A stretch of DNA of 64,000 bases from Gammaproteobacteria bacterium (lineage in GTDB: Bacteria > Pseudomonadota > Gammaproteobacteria > JACKNK01). The position numbers were made by a program, and so were the translations under genes. Location: assembly GCA_024234955.1 (NCBI GenBank), contig JACKNK010000002.1:496001-560000 (forward strand). Reading direction: 5' to 3'. The notes below the pieces were generated by a model. That model saw only the letters and a program-made list of their open reading frames with translations. It searched no databases and was not told where the DNA came from. This document shows, piece by piece, positions 1 through 7,578 of this stretch (within the stretch, counting starts at the first letter, position 1; every line of letters starts with the position of its first letter).

Positions 1-2
1 GC

Positions 3-92
3 GCCGCACTCCACACCGCCGCCGACGCCGATGCGTGCGCGGCCATCGTGACCACCGTTCGCGATGCCGCCGCGCAGCTTCAGGCCGACTGA
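3..92 (+). CDS. C-terminal end of an unidentified phage gene (partial)
   Basis: An open frame enters from the left edge and stops with TGA at 90-92, giving 29 alanine-rich residues ending QLQAD. Alternating A, D and V codons and strong third-position GC fit the phage genes that follow. Its stop overlaps an ATG at 92 that opens an 11-codon frame ending at 127; that is too short to call a gene. By position it belongs just upstream of the tail sheath. No family can be named from this fragment. Confidence 0.5.
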   Translation, partial: AALHTAADADACAAIVTTVRDAAAQLQAD

Positions 93-177
93 TGGACGTG
101 TTCGACCCGACCGGCAACCACTGCTGAATTTCCGCTGTTTCCCTTCCGGCGCCCCCGCACCGGACCTTGAACCCGTG

Positions 178-198
178 CCCGCCCCGTGCGGGTTTTTT
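178..198 (+). terminator. Rho-independent terminator before the tail sheath gene
   Basis: CCCGC (178-182) and GCGGG (188-192) form a short GC stem with a 5-base loop, followed by six Ts (193-198). It lies between the end of the upstream phage gene and the Shine-Dalgarno of the sheath gene, so the sheath-to-D genes may form their own transcription unit. Confidence 0.7.
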
Positions 199-218
199 CG
201 TTTCTGGAGGCTAGAACC

Positions 219-1727
219 ATGCCCGAAGGCGTATTTCATCATGGTGTCGAATGGCAGTTGCTCGACACCGGCCCGAAGCCCATCCGCACCGCCAAGACCG
301 GCGTCATCGGCGTGGTCGGTACCGCGCCCGGCGCGGCCCTGGCGGCCGCTGTCCTCACCACCGGCGTGGAAGGCAGCAACACCGGCCTGACCTTCACCGC
401 CGCCGACGGCGAAGCCGGCAACCTGATCAACGTCGCGTATGTCGATCCGGGTGCCAACAGCTCCGCGCTGGCCGTCACCGTCACCGGCACCGCGATCAGT
501 GTTTCCCTGGAAACCGACGGCTCCGGCGACCTGGTCAGCACCGCGGCCGAGGTCAAGGCCGCCGTCAACGGCGATACCGATGCCGCGGCCCTGGTCACCG
601 TCACCGACACCGGCGCCTCGACCGGCGTCGGCGTGGTCGCCGCGCTCGCCGCCAGCTACCTGACCGGCGGTCACGACGACGACTTCCCGCTCAACACCCC
701 GGTGCTGCTGCTCGGCAACCGCACCGAGGCCGCGAAGCTGGGCAGCACCGGCACCCTGCCGGATGCGATGGACGGCATCTTCGACCAGGCGATCGCCGCG
801 ACCATCGTGGTCATCCGCGTGACCGAGGGCGTGGACTTCGCCGCCACCAAGACCAACATCCTCGGCGACGGCGCCAGCTTCACCGGCGTGCACGCGCTGC
901 TGAGTGCGGAGACGGTCACCGGCGTCAAGCCACGCATCCTGATCGTGCCCGGCTTCACCCACGATCTGGCCGTCGTCAACGAGATGATCCCGCTCGCGGA
1001 CGCGCTGCACGCGCACATCGTCGCGGACGGCCCCAACACCGACAAGACCGACGCCAAGACCTACGAAGACAACTTCGGCAGCCGCCGCGTCTATCTGGTC
1101 GACCCGCAGGTCAAGGTCTACGACAGCGCCACCGATTCCGACGTCGCCAAGCCGGCCTCGCCGCGTGTCGCCGGCGTCATCGCCCGCGTGCACAACGACC
1201 CGGCCAAGGGCTTTTGGTGGTCGCCGTCGAATCAGCCGATCTACGGCATCACCGGCACCGCGCGCACCGTGTACTACAGCGGCAGCGAGGCCCTCGCCGA
1301 AGCCAACTACCTCAACGAGAACAACGTCGCGACCATCATCCGCAAGGAAGGCTTCCTGCTCTGGGGCAACCGCACCACGGCCACGGACAGCCGCTTCGCC
1401 TTCCTCGCGCACTCGGTCATCGAAGACATCCTCAACGAGTCCGTGACCGCCGGCATCGAATGGGCCATCGACCGCAACATCACCACGCGCTTCGGCGAGG
1501 CGGTGGCGCAGACCGTGCAGCAGTACCTCGACCGCCTGACCAAGCTCGGCGCCCTCGCCGGTGGCAAGTGCTGGCCCGATCCGGACCTGAACACCCCGGA
1601 TCAGCTGCTCGACGGCAAGGTCTATTTCAACCTCGACTACGCCCCGACCGGCATCGCCGAGCACATCGTGCTGCGCGTCGAAGTCAACCAGGAATACCTG
1701 CGCGACCTGTTCGCTCAGGCCGCCTGA
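219..1727 (+). CDS. FI: Phage tail sheath protein (P2 gpFI family)
   Basis: This 502-residue protein forms the contractile sheath around the tail tube. The N-terminus (MPEGVFHHGVE, then PIRTAKTGVIGVVGTAPG) is the typical start of gpFI-type sheaths, which run from a 'HHGVxV' motif into a 'stavIGlvGtA' strand. An inserted Thr/Ala/Gly-rich domain lies at about residues 45-155, and the conserved C-terminal half ends EVNQEYLRDLF. ATG 219 is chosen over an in-frame codon at 186 because GGAGG lies at 206-210, whereas 186 falls inside the terminator stem. The tail tube gene follows 26 bases downstream, the usual FI-FII pairing. Confidence 0.93.
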   Translation: MPEGVFHHGVEWQLLDTGPKPIRTAKTGVIGVVGTAPGAALAAAVLTTGVEGSNTGLTFTAADGEAGNLINVAYVDPGANSSALAVTVTGTAISVSLETDGSGDLVSTAAEVKAAVNGDTDAAALVTVTDTGASTGVGVVAALAASYLTGGHDDDFPLNTPVLLLGNRTEAAKLGSTGTLPDAMDGIFDQAIAATIVVIRVTEGVDFAATKTNILGDGASFTGVHALLSAETVTGVKPRILIVPGFTHDLAVVNEMIPLADALHAHIVADGPNTDKTDAKTYEDNFGSRRVYLVDPQVKVYDSATDSDVAKPASPRVAGVIARVHNDPAKGFWWSPSNQPIYGITGTARTVYYSGSEALAEANYLNENNVATIIRKEGFLLWGNRTTATDSRFAFLAHSVIEDILNESVTAGIEWAIDRNITTRFGEAVAQTVQQYLDRLTKLGALAGGKCWPDPDLNTPDQLLDGKVYFNLDYAPTGIAEHIVLRVEVNQEYLRDLFAQAA

Positions 1728-1753
1728 TCGCCCACGTAAAGGAGCCCTGAATC

Positions 1754-2257
1754 ATGGCAACTGTTACCCAGCCGGCCGTCCTCAAGCTGGCGTCCCTGTT
1801 CGTGGACGGTTACGGCTACGCCGGCGACGTCGACATCACCCTGCCCACCCTCACCACGAAGACCGAATCCACGCACATCGGCTTCGGCGACGTGGAGATT
1901 CCGATGGGCATCAACGCGGCGGTGCTGTCTTGGAGCATGGAGCACCACGACCAGAACCTGATGGCTTTGCAAGGCATCGCGGAAGGCGGCGACAAGACCG
2001 TCACCGTGCGCGGCTCCTTCGACCACGACGGCGACACGCTGCCGGTGGTCGCCAAGGGTCGCGGCTTCGTCAAGGAGACCAACCCCGGCAGCTTCACCCC
2101 GGGCGGCAAGGCCGCGCTGTCTCAGCAGATGAGCCTGCGCGAATACAGCCTCACCGTGAACGGCACCGAGGTCATCGGCTTCAACTACGACACGCAGGAA
2201 TTCCGCGTCAACGGTGTCGATCAGATGGCCGCGCACCGCGCGGCGGCGGGGCTGTAA
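1754..2257 (+). CDS. FII: Phage major tail tube protein (P2 gpFII family)
   Basis: This 167-residue protein polymerises into the inner tube of the contractile tail. Its length and the pattern 'KLASLFVDGYGYAGDVDITLPTL..' followed by 'IPMGINAAVLSWSMEHHDQNLM' match gpFII-type tube proteins. A clear ribosome site (AAAGGAG) precedes the ATG. It sits directly downstream of the sheath and 3 bases before the tail assembly gene, as in P2-like phages. Confidence 0.92.
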   Translation: MATVTQPAVLKLASLFVDGYGYAGDVDITLPTLTTKTESTHIGFGDVEIPMGINAAVLSWSMEHHDQNLMALQGIAEGGDKTVTVRGSFDHDGDTLPVVAKGRGFVKETNPGSFTPGGKAALSQQMSLREYSLTVNGTEVIGFNYDTQEFRVNGVDQMAAHRAAAGL

Positions 2258-2260
2258 GCC

Positions 2261-2545
2261 ATGGCCGGCGAACGTACCGTCACCATCCCGCTCGATTGGC
2301 CGGTGACCGTCGACGGTCATGACTACAGCGAGCTGACCATGCGCCGCCCGGTGTACAAGGAGCGGCGTGAATGGATCAAATCGGCGAAGCATGAGGTCGA
2401 CGTCGAAGCGGATATCTTTGTCGCCCTGTGCGAAGTCCCGCCCAAGGTTATCGACAAGCTCGATGATGACGACGTGAGCAAGCTGCAGGAGGCCTACGCC
2501 GGTTTTTTCGTGAAGCCGAGCTCGGAGGATGGACCGTCCGAATGA
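2261..2545 (+). CDS. E: Phage tail assembly chaperone (P2 gpE-like)
   Basis: This 94-residue acidic protein occupies the E position between tube and tape measure. The N-terminal stretch 'TIPLDWPVTVDGHDYSEL' and 'MRRPVYKERRE' are typical of the phage tail assembly family (TAC_7 type). These proteins coat the tape measure before tube assembly. The stop codon overlaps the ATG of the next small frame (ATGA at 2542-2545), the usual setting for the E/E' pair. In P2 the second frame is also reached by a -1 frameshift; whether that happens here cannot be decided by eye. Confidence 0.85.
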   Translation: MAGERTVTIPLDWPVTVDGHDYSELTMRRPVYKERREWIKSAKHEVDVEADIFVALCEVPPKVIDKLDDDDVSKLQEAYAGFFVKPSSEDGPSE

Positions 2546-2667
2546 TCGCCCTGGCCCGCCGCGTCGGCGGCGGGCTGGGCAATCTGCAGGAACTGGACGA
2601 TATCGAGCTGGAACAGCTCTACGAGATCAACCGGCTGATCAATCAGCAGGTCGGCGAGGGAGCATAG
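2542..2667 (+). CDS. Small E'-type tail chaperone
   Basis: A 41-residue frame starts at the ATGA overlap with the preceding gene and ends TAG at 2665-2667. The sequence is basic at the start (ARRVGGGLG) and then a likely amphipathic helix (ELDDIELEQLYEINRLINQQ). Position, size and translational coupling match the E' (GpE) reading frame that P2-like phages place between E and the tape measure gene. The assignment rests more on location than on motif. Confidence 0.7.
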   Translation: MIALARRVGGGLGNLQELDDIELEQLYEINRLINQQVGEGA

Positions 2668-2881
2668 CCCGGATCGGGCGATACACCTTGCTCATCAGCC
2701 ACGCCAGCGGAAGCCCGATGATCACCGCCTGCATCAGGAAGGTGACCAGCAGTTCCAGCAGGCCCGCGCCCTCGGCGAACCGGGTCGGCAGCAGGTAGGC
2801 CTGGCTCAATACCAGCCAGACGGCGATCCAGACGGCATCGAGCCAATCCGGGTTCCAGGTTTCTTTCTCGGTATCAGACAT
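2639..2881 (-). CDS. Putative antisense two-helix membrane protein
   Basis: An 80-residue frame on the opposite strand fills the 212-base gap between E' and the tape measure gene. It has an acidic start (MSDTEKETWNPDWLD), a hydrophobic helix at about residues 16-33, a second at about 44-63, and a basic tail (MSKVYRPIRAMLPRRP). That positive-inside layout looks like a real inner-membrane protein rather than a random shadow. Against it: no clear ribosome site, a start that overlaps the tape measure ATG by 2 bases, and 3' overlap with E'. It might be a moron gene. Family unknown. Confidence 0.4.
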   Translation of the reverse strand: MSDTEKETWNPDWLDAVWIAVWLVLSQAYLLPTRFAEGAGLLELLVTFLMQAVIIGLPLAWLMSKVYRPIRAMLPRRPAD

Positions 2882-4853
2882 GGCAAGCAACACCGGTCTC
2901 GCAATCAGCGCCCTCATCGGGGCGACGCTCGGCGCTTCCGTCGACCGAACCTTCAAGAGCCTGAATCAGCGTGCCCTGGCCGCAAAGAAAGACCTCAAGG
3001 GTCTGGAATTGCGTAAGGACGCCGTCGACTCCGTCGTCAAGTATAAGACCGCGCTCGATCAGCTGCGAACCAAGCAGGCCGCGCTCGGTCGCAGTTCCCC
3101 GCGCCTCGAAAAAGGCATCCGCGAGCTTGAGCAGCGTTACAAGGCCGCCAAGGCGCAGATCAAGGGTTACGGCTACGAAGTCCGCGACGCCGCGCAGCAT
3201 CAGCAGCGCCTCGCCAAGGAGATCGGCCAGACCGAGCGCCGCCTGCGTGGCATGGATCGCGCGCAAGGCCGCCGGCAGGCCTTCGCCGACGCCCGTGGCC
3301 AGATCGTCGCCGGCCTCGGTGCCGTCACCGCCTACAGCCTCGGTCCCAAAGCGCAGGCCGATGACCTCGCCCGTGCCGGCACCCGTCTCGGCACCGTGCA
3401 GAACACCACCAACACCGCTCAGGCGATGGCGGAATCCCGGCGCAATGCCGCCGCGCTGGTGCGATCCGGGCGCGTGCTCGGCAACGAGTCCGACCTGCTC
3501 AACACCGAATACGCGCTCAACAGCGCCGGCCTCGAGGCCAGCGTCTCGCGCGTCGGTGCCGCCATCGTCTCGCGTGTCGCCACCGTCACCAACGGCATGA
3601 GCGAACAGGTCGGCGAGATCGTCGCCACCGCCTACAACAACCTCGGCGACAGCCTCGACGGCTCCGCCGAACAGAAACTCGGCCGCATCGCCGACCTGCT
3701 CACCAAGACGCAGCTCAAGTTCCAGATCCGCGACTTCGACCAGCTCGGCGAATCGATGAAGTACGGCGCGCCCGTGCTCGCGCAGTACAACGTCGACCTG
3801 GCTCAGGGCGTGACCCTGCTCGGCGCCCTCAACAGCGCCGGCCTGCAAGGCTCGCAAGCCGGCACCGCCTTCGCCGCCACCATGCGCACCATGGGCAAGG
3901 CCGCCGAAGAGTTCGGCTTCGAACTGGTCCGCAACGAGAAAGGCCAGTTCGATTTCATCGCCACCATGCAGGCGCTCGAAGAAGCCATCGGCGGTTTCGA
4001 CAACCTCGACGACGCCACCATCGCCCGCATGCAGGCCGTGTTCGGCGAAGAGGGCATCCGCGGTGCCGTCCTGCTCGGCAAGCAGCTCGACAAGCTGCCC
4101 GCCGCGCTCAAGGACGTCGCCGAAGGCAGCAAGGGCATCGTCGACAGCAAATTCGGCGACTTCGCCAACGACAGCGCTGGCAAGACCCAGCGCCTGCAGC
4201 AAAGCCTCACCTCGTTGGGCGCCGCGATCGGCACCTCGCTCGCCCCGGTCACCGACTTCATCGTCGACAACCTCGCCGACATGGCCGCCGGTGCGGCGGA
4301 CCTGATCGAAAACATGGGCAGCCTCGGCACCATGGTCGGCGTCGCCGCCACTGCCTGGGGTGCCTACAAGACCGCTGCGCTCGCTGCAGCGCTCGCCACC
4401 GGCAACGTCGGCAAGGCGATCGACCTGGTCACCATGCGCAAGCTGCCCAGCAAGATCGGCAAGCTGGGCGGTCTGCTCAAGGCGGGCGCCATGTCCGCCG
4501 GCGGGCAGGTCGCGCTCGCCGGCGCGGGCGGCTACGCCGCCGGCACGCTGATCAACGACACCCTCGTCGACGGCACATCCGGCGGTGACGCCATCGGCTC
4601 CGGCATCGCCCGCGTCATGGCCTTCCTCGGCAGCGACGAAGCCAAGGCCGCGATCAAGCGCGAGCAGGCCAACAACGTCGACAAGGCGCTCGCCCCGGTC
4701 ACCGTCACCGACAACAGCACCACCACGATCCAGATTCAGCAGCAGCCCGGCGAATCTGCCGACGACCTCGCCGAGCGCGTCGTCGCGACGCAGGAACGCC
4801 ACCGCCGTGGCCGGAATCGCGGGGCGTTGTTCGATGCTCAGGTGGTCGATTAA
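2880..4853 (+). CDS. T: Phage tail tape measure protein
   Basis: This 657-residue protein sets tail length and plugs the tube. Its start (MASNTGLAISALIGATLGAS) and a long helical, Lys/Gln-rich stretch (residues 20-130) are typical. The middle (about 230-420, with SMKYGAPVLAQ, LLGALNSAGLQGSQAGTAF and FGEEGIRGAVLL) is the TP901-type tape measure core. Glycine/alanine-rich hydrophobic helices lie at about 450-560. The ATG has no strong ribosome site and overlaps an opposite-strand frame. The TAA stop lies inside the first box of an attC-like site, so a gene cassette begins right behind it. Confidence 0.9.
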   Translation: MASNTGLAISALIGATLGASVDRTFKSLNQRALAAKKDLKGLELRKDAVDSVVKYKTALDQLRTKQAALGRSSPRLEKGIRELEQRYKAAKAQIKGYGYEVRDAAQHQQRLAKEIGQTERRLRGMDRAQGRRQAFADARGQIVAGLGAVTAYSLGPKAQADDLARAGTRLGTVQNTTNTAQAMAESRRNAAALVRSGRVLGNESDLLNTEYALNSAGLEASVSRVGAAIVSRVATVTNGMSEQVGEIVATAYNNLGDSLDGSAEQKLGRIADLLTKTQLKFQIRDFDQLGESMKYGAPVLAQYNVDLAQGVTLLGALNSAGLQGSQAGTAFAATMRTMGKAAEEFGFELVRNEKGQFDFIATMQALEEAIGGFDNLDDATIARMQAVFGEEGIRGAVLLGKQLDKLPAALKDVAEGSKGIVDSKFGDFANDSAGKTQRLQQSLTSLGAAIGTSLAPVTDFIVDNLADMAAGAADLIENMGSLGTMVGVAATAWGAYKTAALAAALATGNVGKAIDLVTMRKLPSKIGKLGGLLKAGAMSAGGQVALAGAGGYAAGTLINDTLVDGTSGGDAIGSGIARVMAFLGSDEAKAAIKREQANNVDKALAPVTVTDNSTTTIQIQQQPGESADDLAERVVATQERHRRGRNRGALFDAQVVD

Positions 4854-4914
4854 CGCACAAGCTCAGCCGAGGAGGCGCGTCAGCGCCGATGTCGGCTGAA
4901 GCGCCGGGTTAGGC
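4848..4914 (+). repeat. attC-like recombination site 1 (left of methyltransferase cassette)
   Basis: An imperfect palindrome runs from GATTAAC (4848-4854, R''-like) to a perfect core box GTTAGGC (4908-4914, GTTRRRY). The arms 4861-4870 and 4892-4902 pair except for one extra base, as in the extrahelical bases of real attC sites, and an inner GGCGC/GCGCC hairpin caps the stem. The length, 67 bases, is normal for attC. The left box deviates from RYYYAAC at one position. The tape measure stop codon lies inside it. Confidence 0.75.
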
Positions 4915-5628
4915 CGCGATTACCGGAACGAGAAGATGAAGAAACCGAGACTACTTGATTTGTTTTGCTGCGCTGGCGGGGCCGGAATGGGTTACGCGCG
5001 GGCGGGATTCGAGGTTGTAGGCGTGGACATAAACCCGCAGCCGCGCTATCCGTTCGAATTTCATCAGGCCGACGCGATGGAGTTCGACCTTTCCGGGTTC
5101 GACGCCATCCACGCAAGCCCACCATGCCAAGCCTACACGGTGCTCGGCGGGCGCGAAGACTTGAGCCACTACCCGGATTTGGTGGATGCGGTACGCGACC
5201 GCCTAGGAGCCAACGGGGCGCCCTGGGTCATCGAGAACGTGCCGGGCGCACCGCTGCGCGAGCCGGTGACACTGTGCGGAGCAATGTTTGGCCTCCGCAG
5301 CTACAGGCATCGCCTGTTTGAGAGCAACGTGCAACTGATTGCGCCACCGCACCCAAAACATAAAGTGCGGGTAAACCGGCGTGGTGAGAACAGGCGCGAG
5401 CACTGGGAGAATGGTGGGTTTATCACCATCACCGGAGACGTTGGAACGTACTGCGGACCGGAGGCGATGGGGATTGACTGGATGAGCGGTAATGAACTTT
5501 CGCAAGCGATACCGCCGGCCTACACCGAATATTTAGGATGGCAGCTTCGGGCGGCACTGATGCTGACCAAAGCGGCCTAACGACCGAAATCAGCGGCGCG
5601 CGTAGCGCGTCGCGCCTGAATTTACTTG
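4909..5628 (+). mobile_element. Integron-type gene cassette carrying a methyltransferase
   Basis: By the usual convention a cassette runs from the T after the G of one GTTRRRY box to the G of the next. Here that is 4909 to 5628, one gene followed by its own attC (5575-5634). There is little non-coding DNA, the stop codon lies in the attC, and codon use differs from the flanking tail genes. All three are normal for cassettes. No integron integrase is in the window. Confidence 0.7.
4936..5580 (+). CDS. C5-cytosine DNA methyltransferase (small, cassette-borne)
   Basis: This 214-residue enzyme transfers methyl from S-adenosylmethionine to C5 of cytosine. It has motif I at 8-25 (DLFCCAGGAGMGYARAGF), motif IV SPPCQAY with the catalytic Cys64, motif VI E100-N-V, and motif VIII RHRLFE at about 124-129. 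A C-terminal segment (LSQAIPPAYTEYLG) stands where motifs IX-X lie. There is almost no target recognition domain, so specificity is unclear; phages often carry such short forms. No partner endonuclease is adjacent, so it is probably a solitary, protective or epigenetic enzyme. It is the only tail-region gene unrelated to virion structure and has less GC-biased codons than its neighbours. Confidence 0.9.
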   Translation: MKKPRLLDLFCCAGGAGMGYARAGFEVVGVDINPQPRYPFEFHQADAMEFDLSGFDAIHASPPCQAYTVLGGREDLSHYPDLVDAVRDRLGANGAPWVIENVPGAPLREPVTLCGAMFGLRSYRHRLFESNVQLIAPPHPKHKVRVNRRGENRREHWENGGFITITGDVGTYCGPEAMGIDWMSGNELSQAIPPAYTEYLGWQLRAALMLTKAA

Positions 5629-5634
5629 TTGGGC
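5575..5634 (+). repeat. attC-like recombination site 2 (right of methyltransferase)
   Basis: RYYYAAC box GCCTAAC (5575-5581) and core box GTTGGGC (5628-5634) are almost fully complementary and enclose a 60-base palindrome. AAATCAG (5587-5593) pairs with CTGAATTT (5616-5623) except for one extra base, and GC-rich arms make the tip. The methyltransferase TAA stop lies within GCCTAAC, as in typical gene cassettes. This is the clearest attC in the window. Confidence 0.82.
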
Positions 5635-5651
5635 ATGACAGGAGAAGACCG

Positions 5652-5816
5652 ATGAATGGGAAAGCAGCAAAGCGCGTGAGGAAAAATTCTTTGGCGTGGT
5701 GTCTTGGTGACCACAATGAGGCCAAGACTTTTGCCCGCCGCCTGCGTAAAGACTTGCACGGAATGCCGCATACACGTCGAGGCGGGAGAGCACAGATCCG
5801 TTGCGTTCGGATCTAA
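5652..5816 (+). CDS. Small basic cassette protein, unknown function
   Basis: This 54-residue frame has a good ribosome site (AGGAG, 7 bases before the ATG) and begins 18 bases after attC site 2. The product is strongly basic (MNGKAAKRVRKN..., FARRLRKDLHG, TRRGGRAQ), with no membrane segment or recognisable family. Its stop codon lies in an RYYYAAC box (ATCTAAC, 5811-5817), the cassette pattern again. Many integron cassettes carry such small orphan frames. A nucleic-acid-binding role is possible from charge alone but not supported further. Confidence 0.55.
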   Translation: MNGKAAKRVRKNSLAWCLGDHNEAKTFARRLRKDLHGMPHTRRGGRAQIRCVRI

Positions 5817-5877
5817 CATCGATCTGCCCAACAGTTAATTGAACGGCCACATGGCAGGTATACACAGGGGATAAAAG
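5811..5877 (+). repeat. Incomplete third attC-like end and junction to phage gene U
   Basis: ATCTAAC (5811-5817) and GCCCAAC (5826-5832) both fit RYYYAAC, but no matching GTTRRRY box follows before the next phage gene. The cassette end therefore looks truncated, or completed by phage sequence at the original insertion point (AGTT at 5833-5836). The rest, up to the ribosome site of U, has no recognisable feature. Confidence 0.4.
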
Positions 5878-6267
5878 GTGGCTCAAACCGCAATGCTCGC
5901 CCTCGGCGAGTTCCGCTTCTCGCTGGATACCGCCGCGTTCCAGTCCCTGCAGCGCACCACCGAATGGTCGTGGGCCGAAGCCGAACGCGCCGGCGCGATC
6001 CCGTCGCTGCAATACACCGGCCCCGGTCGCGACAGCATCACCCTGCAAGGCGTGATCTATCCCGAGTACCGGGGCGGCTTTGCCCAGATCGACGCCATGC
6101 GCACGCAGGCCGGGCGGGGCGAACCGCTCGACCTGGTCGACGGAGGTGGTGGCGTGCGCGGCGCATGGGTGATCAAGTCGATCACCGAAGGCCGCGAATC
6201 GCTGTACCCCAACGGCCAGCCTCGCAAGCAGACCTTCAGTCTCAGCCTGCAGCGGTACGAACAATGA
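5878..6267 (+). CDS. U: Phage tail protein (P2 gpU family)
   Basis: This 129-residue tail terminator/completion protein has the usual gpU features: N-terminal 'MLALGEFRFSLDTAAFQSLQRTTEWSW', then 'DSITLQGVIYPEYRGG' and 'PLDLVDGGGGVRGAWVI', ending FSLSLQRYEQ. The start is GTG 5878, behind a weak purine-rich ribosome site. It directly follows the cassette block, so the tape measure and U, normally neighbours, are separated by about 1 kb. It overlaps X by 4 bases (ATGA). Confidence 0.9.
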   Translation: MAQTAMLALGEFRFSLDTAAFQSLQRTTEWSWAEAERAGAIPSLQYTGPGRDSITLQGVIYPEYRGGFAQIDAMRTQAGRGEPLDLVDGGGGVRGAWVIKSITEGRESLYPNGQPRKQTFSLSLQRYEQ

Positions 6268-6473
6268 GCACGATCTACCGCACCACCGACGGCGACATGG
6301 TCGACCTGATCGCCCATCGCCACTACGGCCCCAAGCCCGGCGCGGTCGAAGCCATCTACGAAGCCAATCCCGGTCTCGCCGAATTCGACGTGCCCCTGGT
6401 CGCCGGCATCAACATCACGTTGCCCGAACTGCCGAAAGCGACCGAGCCCGAGACCGTCCGCCTGTGGGATTGA
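6264..6473 (+). CDS. X: Phage tail protein X (LysM-like)
   Basis: This 69-residue protein starts at the ATGA overlap with U. The sequence 'TDGDMVDLIAHRHYG' followed by 'VEAIYEANPGLAE' and 'VPLVAGINITLPEL' is the classic gpX pattern, a single LysM-like fold. It is thought to sit at the tail tip and contact peptidoglycan or the hub. It is short but complete for the family and is followed 3 bases later by D. Confidence 0.9.
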   Translation: MSTIYRTTDGDMVDLIAHRHYGPKPGAVEAIYEANPGLAEFDVPLVAGINITLPELPKATEPETVRLWD

Positions 6474-6476
6474 TCC

Positions 6477-7469
6477 ATGACCCCTGTCTTCCGTGTCCTC
6501 GCCGATGATGAGGACGTGACCAAGGCGATCGCCGATCGCCTGGAATCCCTCACCGTGCAGGATCACGCCGGCACGGAATCCGACACCGCCACCATCGTCC
6601 TCGACGATAGCCCGCCCCACATCGCCCGCCCACGTCGCGGCGTGCGCCTCTCCATCGCCCTCGGCTACGACGGCGACGACCAGTCCGGCCCTGTCACGCT
6701 CGGGCAATACGTCGTCGACGAAGTCGGCCTTAGCGGCCCCGCCAACCGTCTCACCATCAAGGCCCGCGCCGCGGATCTCCGTGCCGGCCTCAAGCAGGGC
6801 AAGACCCGCGTCTTCGACGACGTCACGCTCGGCGACCTGGTGCAGACCATCGCCGCCGAACACGGCTACACGCCCGCCGTCGGCGAATTCCTCGCAGACA
6901 TCTACTTCCCCCACGTTCACCAGGTCGACGAATCCGACCTGCACCTGCTCACCCGACTCGCGCGTCAGTACGGCGCCGTCGTCAAGCCCGCCGGCGGCAA
7001 GCTGATCCTCGCCGAGCAAGGCGCAACCAAGTCCGTCAGTGGGCAAGCCCTGCCTGAAGTCACGCTCACGCCCAAGGATATGGGCCAGTGGACCGTCGAC
7101 GAAGCCGATCGCGCCGCCTACGCGGCAGTCGAGGCCCACTACCACGACGTCGACGCGGCGGAACGCAAGACCGTCACCATCGGCGGCGGCGAACCCGTCT
7201 ACACCATTCGCGGCACCAAAGCCGACCAGGCCACCGCCACCCAAGCCGCCCGCGCCAAGTTCGACGCCCTCGAGCGCGGTGCCGCCACCATCAGCCTCTC
7301 CGACTGTCCCGGCAACCCCGGCCTGCTCGCCGAAGCCCCCCTGATCACCACCGGCGCCCGCGACGGCGTCAACGGCCGTTGGGTCATCACCAGCGCCACG
7401 CACACCTACAACAAGCGTTCCGGCTACCGCTGCTTAGTCGAAGCCGAGACATCCCCGGAAGCCGTCTGA
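6477..7469 (+). CDS. D: Phage late control / baseplate hub protein D (P2 gpD)
   Basis: This 330-residue protein belongs to the gpD family, the hub below the tail tube. The N-terminal half (FRVLADDEDVTKAIADRLESLTV, GYDGDDQSGPVTLGQYVVDEV) and the segment 'DESDLHLLTRLARQYGAVVKPAGGKLIL' are characteristic. The C-terminus (WVITSATHTYNKRSGYRCLVEAE) completes the domain. It is the last phage gene. In P2 the ogr activator follows D, but nothing like it is found in the 110 bases before the att scar. Confidence 0.92.
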   Translation: MTPVFRVLADDEDVTKAIADRLESLTVQDHAGTESDTATIVLDDSPPHIARPRRGVRLSIALGYDGDDQSGPVTLGQYVVDEVGLSGPANRLTIKARAADLRAGLKQGKTRVFDDVTLGDLVQTIAAEHGYTPAVGEFLADIYFPHVHQVDESDLHLLTRLARQYGAVVKPAGGKLILAEQGATKSVSGQALPEVTLTPKDMGQWTVDEADRAAYAAVEAHYHDVDAAERKTVTIGGGEPVYTIRGTKADQATATQAARAKFDALERGAATISLSDCPGNPGLLAEAPLITTGARDGVNGRWVITSATHTYNKRSGYRCLVEAETSPEAV

Positions 7470-7578
7470 AACCTTGGGAAAACCAAATATCAAGCCTAAC
7501 GAATTCAATGGGTTAAGAGTGCCTATATGGGAAAAACAAATACCGTAACTCGTTGAAATATCGGCATTATGTTAGTAA

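Noticed and set aside
2874..4802. 642-codon frame antisense to the tape measure gene
   Set aside because: It is a GC-bias shadow; the plus-strand tape measure protein has recognisable family structure and the antisense product does not.
4936..5580. Part of a restriction-modification system
   Set aside because: No endonuclease or specificity gene is adjacent; the only neighbour in the insert is a 54-residue basic protein.
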